A DNA stretch of 7,285 bases, taken from positions 1 through 7,285 of the forward strand of contig CANCAO010000076.1 of the NCBI GenBank assembly GCA_947374105.1. The letters run 5' to 3'. Of this stretch, positions 1-4,811 are shown one piece after another (within the stretch, counting starts at the first letter, position 1; each line of letters opens with the position of its first letter). The stretch is from Comamonadaceae bacterium (GTDB lineage Bacteria > Pseudomonadota > Gammaproteobacteria > Burkholderiales > Burkholderiaceae_C). Under the pieces are notes generated by a model that did no database searches, was not told the origin of the DNA, and saw nothing but the letters and a program-made list of their open reading frames with translations. The translations under genes and the position numbers were made by a program.

Positions 1-671
1 GTATTGAAGCCGCTAGGTGGCGTGAATGGCGCACCAGCCGACGCGCCCGCCAAAATGAGCAAGCCAGCATGGGTATTGCTGTTAGTCGTCAGCGCAGATT
101 GGAATGCCTCCAATGTGTTATCCATCACGTTGTTTCGTGTAGGCGTAAATGGAGTGGTGATGAGATCTACACCAGACAACTGTGTTGTTAAGCCCAGCGC
201 CGTTTTGACGTTGGTCATAGCTGTGCTCACTTGAGTTGTCGTAATGACGGCCAGCGCCGTAGGCGTTAAAGCCGTGTACCAAGCGCTAGGCGAGGTTGGG
301 GCGGCCAAGTTTGCAATCAGCAAATCAGTAAGCGGCGTGACGTTGACGTTTCCAACGGCCATAGCAATTGAGTGGTAGGCCGTTGTATTGGCAACGCTGT
401 TAATCGTGCCCCCTGTTACCTCTATCGCGCATGGAAAAGTTTTGCCTGTCAAATCTACCTGCAACGCACCTGTTAGCGATGTCGTTGAAGACGCAATGGT
501 TGCAGCGCTTGCGCATTTCACATCGACTGTGCCGCCCACAATGGCAAAACCTACGGCAACAGTGCCACCGATGCTGGGGCTGCTGGAAGCGGCCGAGCCG
601 CCTCCACCGCAGCCTACCAAAGCAAGTGCTGATAACAGCATCATCAAAATACCACGGTTGAGTCGGCTCAT
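1..671 (-). CDS. Putative surface or periplasmic lipoprotein, Ser/Thr/Ala-rich (partial, C-terminus beyond left edge)
   Basis: Reading the minus strand from an ATG at 669-671 gives 223 uninterrupted codons to the window edge, so the C-terminus is missing. The N-terminus is a textbook lipoprotein signal: a basic n-region (MSRLNR), a hydrophobic core at about 8-19, and lipobox L-V-G-C with the lipidated Cys at 21, followed by a GGGGS/Ser-rich tether. Residues 33-85 look like a small beta-sandwich, carboxypeptidase-regulatory-like domain with Cys53 and Cys81, a possible disulfide pair. The HS-x-A plus NVTPLTDLL motif at about 100-118 recurs, as I recall, in poorly characterised Burkholderiales lipoproteins. 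The rest is rich in Thr, Ala, Asn and Ser, as in exported proteins. Gly at +2 does not suggest inner-membrane retention, so the outer membrane is likely. No convincing Shine-Dalgarno precedes the ATG. Function unknown. It is divergent to the LuxR regulator gene, and a terminator lies 43 nt upstream of its start codon. Confidence 0.85.
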   Translation of the reverse strand, partial: MSRLNRGILMMLLSALALVGCGGGGSAASSSPSIGGTVAVGFAIVGGTVDVKCASAATIASSTTSLTGALQVDLTGKTFPCAIEVTGGTINSVANTTAYHSIAMAVGNVNVTPLTDLLIANLAAPTSPSAWYTALTPTALAVITTTQVSTAMTNVKTALGLTTQLSGVDLITTPFTPTRNNVMDNTLEAFQSALTTNSNTHAGLLILAGASAGAPFTPPSGFN

Positions 672-714
672 GTTGAATTTCTATTGTCTTTGTTGGAAGG
701 CGAAGCGTTGGGTG

Positions 715-760
715 AAAACAAAAAACCTTTGGGTCTCTAACAACAAGCACCCAAAGGTTT
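715..760 (-). terminator. Rho-independent terminator on the minus strand, possibly a leader attenuator
   Basis: AAACCTTTGGGT (723-734) and ACCCAAAGGTTT (749-760) form a perfect 12-bp stem with a 14-nt loop. Read on the minus strand the stem is followed directly by a U-rich tract, six T, a G, then four T (725 down to 715). On the plus strand the stem is followed by GAGCGG with no T-run, so it works in the minus direction. It lies upstream of the minus-strand lipoprotein start (671) and downstream of no recognisable minus-strand gene. It therefore ends either a leader transcript (attenuation) or a small RNA from the 760-890 region. Confidence 0.7.
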
Positions 761-761
761 G

Positions 762-842
762 AGCGGTGGTTATGCCGGCACGTCGGCATTCTGTTTCATA
801 AAACAGGAGCCGGCATCATCCAAACAGACTACTCCGACCGCT
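762..842 (-). other. Nested inverted repeats, candidate structured RNA upstream of the terminator
   Basis: Three stems nest inside each other: AGCGGT (762-767) with ACCGCT (837-842), ATGCCGGC (772-779) with GCCGGCAT (809-816), and CTGTTT (791-796) with AAACAG (801-806) around a 4-nt loop. A competing pairing, GTCGGC (782-787) with 809-814, works only in plus-strand RNA through a G-U pair; in minus-strand RNA it becomes a C-A mismatch. The outer stem ends one base from the start of the terminator stem when read on the minus strand. This resembles an aptamer-plus-terminator leader or a stand-alone small RNA. I could not match it to a known riboswitch class, and it lacks the conserved core I would expect for cyclic-di-GMP-I. 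DNA-level explanations, such as protein binding sites or a REP-like element, remain open. Confidence 0.35.
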
Positions 843-861
843 GTTCTTGTGTTACTTGCCA

Positions 862-875
862 TAGGGGTTCCCCTA
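862..875. promoter_or_regulatory. Perfect dyad TAGGGG-TT-CCCCTA, candidate operator
   Basis: Six-base arms TAGGGG and CCCCTA flank a 2-bp centre, forming a 14-bp dyad between the divergent lipoprotein and LuxR genes. It lies 9 bp upstream of the TTGACA hexamer at 885-890, a typical place for an activator bound next to -35. GerE/LuxR-type HTH proteins usually bind dyads of this size as dimers, so the adjacent regulator is the first candidate ligand. The assignment is inference from position and symmetry. Confidence 0.4.
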
Positions 876-884
876 GTGTCTGTT

Positions 885-914
885 TTGACAGTTCAAGATA
901 AATTAAAAACTTAT
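885..914 (+). promoter_or_regulatory. Possible sigma-70 promoter for the LuxR-type gene
   Basis: A consensus -35 hexamer, TTGACA, lies at 885-890. The following stretch is A/T-rich, but no good -10 is visible: ACTTAT (909-914, 18-bp spacer) is the best candidate and matches TATAAT weakly. This would give a leader of about 70-75 nt with small hairpins at 914-929 (TCCTG/CAGGA) and 943-955 (CGCC/GGCG). The weak -10 fits a promoter needing an activator at the dyad just upstream. Confidence 0.3.
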
Positions 915-994
915 CCTGTCGCTGCAGGACGGGATGTTTATCCGCCAAGGGGGCGCGTCGGTTAATAACAAAGAATGAGGCTTATGGTTTACCC

Positions 995-2083
995 ATGAAC
1001 ACACAACTGATTGATCGTATTTATGAGTCCGCCCTAGTTCCAGAGCTTTGGCCAGACGTGCTGGACGAATTGGCGCAGCTGGTGGAGGCAAGAGGTGCTC
1101 AACTTTTTGCTGTGCGCGAAAAAGTAATGAATTGGACGACATCCGCTGCGCTCACCGATATTTTTAAATCGTATGTGGATGACGGCTGGTTTGCACGCTG
1201 TGATCGGCGCGTTTGCCTTTTCAGCCAGAACAAGCCTACTTTTTTGGTTGAGCATGATTTCTGGACAAACGAACAATTGGATGGCAATGAGATTTACCGT
1301 GATTTTTTCAGGCCTAACGGTCTTGGATGGTCTGCAAGCACTGGGCTTGCCATGCCCACAAGAGACAATATCGTCTTCACCGTAGAGCGTGACTTCAAGC
1401 GTGGCCCGATTGAACTAGAAAAGATCAATGCGCTCAATGGGCTGCGTCCCCACCTTGCCCGAGCCGCACTGATTGCTGCTCGGCTGAGTCTTAAAAGCGT
1501 TCAGGGTGCGAGTAATACGCTGACAGCGTTAGGACTTCCCGCGTTGGTTTTGGACGAAGACGGCATAGTTGTTGAGGCAAACGCCTTGATGCAAAACTTG
1601 AGCGAGCACATCCACTGGCGCGCGCAAGGCCGCATTGCTTTCAACGACAAAACAGCCAATGCCCTTTTGTGGGCGGCACTTCCCACTCTTGACAATCTAA
1701 CTGATGTGACTGCGCGTTCGTTTGTGATGCGCGCACAGGCAGATCGTGCTGCCCTGGTTGCGCATCTGGTGCCCATTAAACGCACAGCCAATGACATCTT
1801 CGGACGCTCGTATGCCTTGTTGGTGGCGACGCCTGTCACGGCAGGGCGAGCGCCTCCTGTTGAGCTTTTACGATCTTTATTTGATCTCACACCAGCCGAA
1901 GCACGTGTGGCGCGTGGCCTTGCCGCAGGTGAGTCGCTGGACGACATTGCCGAAAATGGTGGCGTGAGTCGCAATACTGTTCGTTCCCAGTTGCAAAAAG
2001 TCATGGACAAAATAGGTTGTACGCGACAAGCGGAAGTGACTGCCTTGCTGTCTAGCGTGACAGCCCCTGCAACATCTCTCTAA
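995..2083 (+). CDS. Orphan LuxR-family (GerE-type HTH) transcriptional regulator with uncharacterised N-terminal sensor region
   Basis: This 362-residue cytoplasmic regulator has a C-terminal LuxR/GerE HTH at about 296-354 (LTPAEARVARGLAAGESLDD...), with the scaffold helix near 314-320 and the recognition helix near 324-340 (VSRNTVRSQLQK). There is no receiver domain with a phosphoacceptor Asp, and the N-terminus does not look like a canonical acyl-homoserine-lactone-binding domain. Residues 1-160 and 175-280 look like two mixed alpha/beta sensor halves; the second (LPALVLDEDGIVVEANALM) resembles a PAS opening. No membrane segment is seen. The start is the ATG at 995; GAGG at 977-980 is a weak Shine-Dalgarno with a long 14-nt spacing. 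It is divergent to the lipoprotein gene across a 323-bp region with a dyad, so local control of that gene or of itself is plausible. The signal and targets are unknown. Confidence 0.88.
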   Translation: MNTQLIDRIYESALVPELWPDVLDELAQLVEARGAQLFAVREKVMNWTTSAALTDIFKSYVDDGWFARCDRRVCLFSQNKPTFLVEHDFWTNEQLDGNEIYRDFFRPNGLGWSASTGLAMPTRDNIVFTVERDFKRGPIELEKINALNGLRPHLARAALIAARLSLKSVQGASNTLTALGLPALVLDEDGIVVEANALMQNLSEHIHWRAQGRIAFNDKTANALLWAALPTLDNLTDVTARSFVMRAQADRAALVAHLVPIKRTANDIFGRSYALLVATPVTAGRAPPVELLRSLFDLTPAEARVARGLAAGESLDDIAENGGVSRNTVRSQLQKVMDKIGCTRQAEVTALLSSVTAPATSL

Positions 2084-2134
2084 AACGCAAAGGCCACCGA
2101 ATTCAAACCAGCATTCCGCAATAAAACTCAAACT
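2084..2134. other. Short convergent intergenic region without a clear terminator
   Basis: These 51 bp separate the 3' ends of the LuxR-type gene and the D-lactate dehydrogenase gene. I see no GC-rich stem followed by a T-run on either strand. The only dyad nearby is TTTAG-TAA-CTAAA, which overlaps the dehydrogenase stop codon and is too weak to be a terminator. Termination here may be Rho-dependent. Confidence 0.5.
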
Positions 2135-3562
2135 TTAGTAACTAAAAATCTTCCCCGGATTCATGATGTTCTTCGGATCCAGCGCATGTTTGATAGCGCG
2201 CATCATGGCCACCGCCCCGCCCCCTGTCTCGGCTAGCAGAAAGTCCATCTTGTGCAGGCCCACGCCGTGCTCGCCGGTGCAGGTGCCCTCTAGCTGAAGA
2301 GCGCGCTTTACCAGCTTGTGGTTCAACGCTTCGGCAATCTCGCGCTCCTGGGGCTTGTCGGGGTCAATCAAATAGCCAAAATGGAAGTTGCCGTCGCCCA
2401 CATGGCCGACCAGAAAGTAGGGAATGCCGCTTGCATCGGCCTCGGCTACAGAGTCAAGCAGGCAGTCGGCCAGGCGCGATATGGGCACACAGGTGTCGGT
2501 GCTGATCGCACGGCAGCCGGGTTTGCTCTGGATGGCGGCGAAGTAAGCGTTGTGTCGCGCTGCCCATAGCTTGGTGCGCGCCTCTGGCGTGCTGGCCCAC
2601 TCAAACGCTTGTCCGCCTTGCTCGCTGGCCAGGTCTTGCACGGTTTCAGCCTGCTCTTTCACGCTGGCGGGTGAGCCGTGGAACTCCATCAGCAGCATAG
2701 GTTCCTCACGCAGGCCCAATTTGCTGTGGGCATTGACCATGCGTACCGTGTTGTGGTCAATCAGCTCCACGCGTGCAATCGGGATGCCCATCTGAATCAC
2801 CTGAATGGTGGTGCGCACGGCGGCCTCAATGCTGGGGAAGGAGCACACTGCCGCCGATATCGCCTCGGGCAAGGGGTAGAGCCGCAGCGTGATCTCTGTG
2901 ATCACGCCCAACGTGCCCTCACTGCCCACCATCAGCCGCGTCAGGTCATAGCCGGCCGCTGATTTTTTGGCGCGCGTACCGGTGCGGATCACCTCACCGC
3001 TGGCCGTCACCACCTCCAGCGCCAGCACGTTCTCGCGCATGGTGCCGTAGCGTACGGCGTTCGTGCCGCTAGCGCGCGTGGCGCTCATGCCGCCAATCGA
3101 CGCGTCAGCGCCGGGGTCGATCGGGAAGAACAGGCCGGTGTTTTTGATGGCGTCATTGAGCTGCTTGCGCGTCACGCCGGGCTGCACGGTGACGGTGAGG
3201 TCGTCGGCGTTAACGCGCAGGAGCTTGCTCATGCGGCTCACGTCGATGCTGATGCCGCCCTGTATGGCCAGCAGGTGGCCCTCAAGCGAGGAGCCCACGC
3301 CAAAGGGAATCAATGGCACGCTGTACTGGCTGGCCAGCTTCACCGTGTCGGCCACATCGGTGGTGGATTCGGCAAACACGACGGCGGCGGGCGGCGGCAC
3401 GGTGGTGTAAGCAGATTCGTCGCGGCCATGCTGTTCACGCACGATTTGGGCGGTGGAGCAGCGCTCGCCGAAACGCGCCTTGAGCGCATCAATCAAAACC
3501 TGCGGTACGTCACGTGGGGCGATGGCGGGCAGCAGGTGGGTAGAGGAGGTGGGTGCGTTCAT
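2135..3562 (-). CDS. FAD-linked D-lactate dehydrogenase (cytochrome-type, DLD/GlcD family)
   Basis: This 475-residue flavoprotein of the vanillyl-alcohol-oxidase fold most likely oxidises D-lactate or a similar D-2-hydroxyacid to the 2-oxoacid, passing electrons to the respiratory chain. The FAD-binding part spans about 50-235: the PFGVGSSLEG loop (86-95), DPGADASIGG (149-158), GTNAVRYGTM (166-175) and GSEGTLGVITEI (213-224). The C-terminal FAD-oxidase domain has VGHVGDGNFH (385-394) and GTCTGEHGVG (426-435). By analogy with human D-2-hydroxyglutarate dehydrogenase, His387, His394 and Glu431 would bind the metal and His432 act as base. It ends in the family's NPGKIF motif. The frame stays open upstream to 3718, but I choose the ATG at 3560-3562 (MNAPTSSTHL) because the extra 52 residues are Arg/Val-rich, unlike the family, and would overlap the divergent gene. 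GGTGG, 11 nt upstream, is a weak ribosome site. Glycolate oxidase GlcD is the main alternative, but no glcE or glcF follows. No signal peptide. Confidence 0.9.
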   Translation of the reverse strand: MNAPTSSTHLLPAIAPRDVPQVLIDALKARFGERCSTAQIVREQHGRDESAYTTVPPPAAVVFAESTTDVADTVKLASQYSVPLIPFGVGSSLEGHLLAIQGGISIDVSRMSKLLRVNADDLTVTVQPGVTRKQLNDAIKNTGLFFPIDPGADASIGGMSATRASGTNAVRYGTMRENVLALEVVTASGEVIRTGTRAKKSAAGYDLTRLMVGSEGTLGVITEITLRLYPLPEAISAAVCSFPSIEAAVRTTIQVIQMGIPIARVELIDHNTVRMVNAHSKLGLREEPMLLMEFHGSPASVKEQAETVQDLASEQGGQAFEWASTPEARTKLWAARHNAYFAAIQSKPGCRAISTDTCVPISRLADCLLDSVAEADASGIPYFLVGHVGDGNFHFGYLIDPDKPQEREIAEALNHKLVKRALQLEGTCTGEHGVGLHKMDFLLAETGGGAVAMMRAIKHALDPKNIMNPGKIFSY

Positions 3563-3578
3563 AATCGCATTTTCCACC

Positions 3579-3585
3579 AAGGTGA
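3579..3585 (+). promoter_or_regulatory. Ribosome binding site fixing the adenosyltransferase start
   Basis: AAGGTGA lies 5 nt before the ATG at 3591 and closely matches the Shine-Dalgarno consensus. It sets the start at MGNRLTQ rather than any of the upstream in-frame codons, which read through the divergent dehydrogenase gene. Confidence 0.65.
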
Positions 3586-3590
3586 CCATC

Positions 3591-4169
3591 ATGGGCAATC
3601 GCCTCACACAAATCGCCACCCGCACGGGTGATGACGGCACAACCGGCCTCGGTGACAACACCCGGGTGTCCAAGAGCAGTCTGCGCGTGCAGGCCATGGG
3701 TGAGGTGGATGAACTCAACTCTCACATCGGCGTACTGCTGTGCGAAGACATGTCCGACGCGGCACGGGCGGTGCTTGTGGAGGTGCAACACCAACTCTTC
3801 AATCTGGGTGGCGAGCTGTCTATTCCTGGATTCGAGCTGCTCAATGCGGATGCTGTTCTTGCGCTCGATCAGGCGCTGGAGACCTTCAACGCGACCCTGC
3901 CCCGGCTGCAAGAGTTCATCTTGCCTGCAGGCAATCGCGCGGCGGCCCTAGCGCATGTGTGCCGCACCGTGGCGCGCCGGGCCGAGCGCAGCATCGTGGC
4001 GCTGGAAGGGCAAGAGACCTTGAAAGCCACGCCGCGTCAATACCTGAACCGCTTGAGCGACCTGTTGTTTGTGTTGGCACGTGTTCTCAACCGCCTGAAC
4101 GGCGGTGATGACGTTTACTGGAAGAGTGAGCGCATGGCCCGGTCAGATGCGGCGCAGACCACAGAATAA
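3591..4169 (+). CDS. Cob(I)alamin (cob(I)yrinic acid a,c-diamide) adenosyltransferase, PduO/MMAB type
   Basis: This 192-residue soluble enzyme transfers the 5'-deoxyadenosyl group of ATP to cob(I)alamin, making adenosylcobalamin for radical enzymes such as methylmalonyl-CoA mutase. It has the full PduO-type signature: the ATP-binding N-terminal loop TRTGDDGTTGLGD (10-22) with K28, GEVDELNSHIG (37-47), LPAG (111-114), CRTVARRAERS (124-134) and the C-terminal helix YLNRLSDLLFVLAR (151-164). Length is normal for the family (about 180-200), and fold and motifs differ from the CobA/CobO type. The frame is open upstream to 3453, but that part reads through the dehydrogenase 5' end; AAGGTGA 5 nt before the ATG supports 3591. 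The start codon lies 28 bp from the divergent dehydrogenase start, and the stop is 6 bp from the convergent response-regulator stop. No cobalamin riboswitch is visible, and there is no room for one between the two start codons. Confidence 0.93.
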   Translation: MGNRLTQIATRTGDDGTTGLGDNTRVSKSSLRVQAMGEVDELNSHIGVLLCEDMSDAARAVLVEVQHQLFNLGGELSIPGFELLNADAVLALDQALETFNATLPRLQEFILPAGNRAAALAHVCRTVARRAERSIVALEGQETLKATPRQYLNRLSDLLFVLARVLNRLNGGDDVYWKSERMARSDAAQTTE

Positions 4170-4175
4170 ACCGCC

Positions 4176-4802
4176 TCAAACCTCGCGCAACAGATTCGCT
4201 AGCTCCACCGCCGATTTCACGTCCATCTTGTCGAACACGCGGGCGCGGTGCACTTCGACGGTCCGCACGCTGATGTCGAGTTGATCGGCAATGCGCTTGT
4301 TGGGTAGGCCATCGACGACCAGGCGCATGACGTCGCGCTCACGCTCGGTCAGGTCGGCGAGACGCTGGCGCACACGGTTTCGCGCTTGTTGTGCCTGCAC
4401 GATCAGGGCAGATTGCGCAATGGCTTGCTCGACGCGGTCTACCAAGGCATTGTCGGAAAAAGGCTTTTCACAAAAATCAAACGCACCCCGCTTGACTGTG
4501 GCTACGGCGGTCGGTACATCGGCGTGACCGGTCAGAAAAATCACGGGCATGATTTGATGCAAGTCCCGTTCCACCAGACGCTCAAACAGAGCCAAGCCAC
4601 TCAGGCCCGGCATGCGTACATCAAGCAGTAGACAGCAGGGGTTTTGGGGGGCAAACCCGGCGTCGATCATTTGCAAGAAAGCTTCGGCATTCTCAAAGGC
4701 CTGACTGGGTAGGCGGCGTGAGCGCAGTAGCCAGGCCAGCGCGTCGCGCACGCCCGCGTCGTCATCCACAATAAAAACAGAGGCGTCAATCACAGGTTGC
4801 AT
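4176..4802 (-). CDS. FixJ/NarL-like two-component response regulator (DctR-like)
   Basis: This 208-residue DNA-binding response regulator is the partner of the kinase encoded just upstream. The receiver domain (about 7-122) has the acidic cluster DDD at 13-15, phosphoacceptor Asp61 in LLLDVRMPGLSG, Thr91 in FLTGHADV and Lys113 in CEKPF, so all switch residues are present. A linker (about 123-148) leads to a LuxR/GerE HTH at about 150-205 (LTERERDVMRLVVDGLPNKR..., recognition helix around ISVRTVEVHRARVF). Length and layout match the FixJ subgroup. Its ATG (4800-4802) follows the kinase stop after 9 nt with no clear Shine-Dalgarno, which suggests translational coupling. Sequence style recalls Rhodobacter DctR, regulator of C4-dicarboxylate TRAP transport, but that is recall and no dctPQM genes are here. 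TtrR or FixJ homologues are alternatives. Confidence 0.92.
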   Translation of the reverse strand: MQPVIDASVFIVDDDAGVRDALAWLLRSRRLPSQAFENAEAFLQMIDAGFAPQNPCCLLLDVRMPGLSGLALFERLVERDLHQIMPVIFLTGHADVPTAVATVKRGAFDFCEKPFSDNALVDRVEQAIAQSALIVQAQQARNRVRQRLADLTERERDVMRLVVDGLPNKRIADQLDISVRTVEVHRARVFDKMDVKSAVELANLLREV

Positions 4803-4811
4803 GGCACTAGT

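Noticed and set aside
715..760. Terminator serving plus-strand transcription toward the LuxR gene
   Set aside because: On the plus strand the stem is followed by GAGCGG with no T-run, and no plus-strand gene precedes it.
388..762. Plus- and minus-strand frames (124 and 129 codons) in the 388-789 region
   Set aside because: They run through the lipoprotein gene in other frames and lack family resemblance, whereas the lipoprotein frame has a perfect signal peptide and lipobox.
762..870. Cyclic-di-GMP-I or cobalamin riboswitch in the intergenic region
   Set aside because: I do not see the conserved core of either class. The nested stems are real, but the class is unassigned.
759..965. 68-codon plus-strand frame with a hydrophobic stretch (AVLVLLAIGVPLVSVL), a possible small membrane protein
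   Set aside because: It starts with TTG inside the terminator stem, has no ribosome site, and its sequence is made of the inverted repeats and dyad, so the hydrophobicity is probably chance.
1501..2010. 169-codon minus-strand frame inside the LuxR-type gene
   Set aside because: It is Arg/Ser/Ala-rich with no recognisable motif, and is antisense to the conserved HTH region.
3510..3911. 133-codon minus-strand frame opposite the adenosyltransferase
   Set aside because: It is antisense to a gene with complete PduO-type motifs and has no ribosome site or family resemblance.
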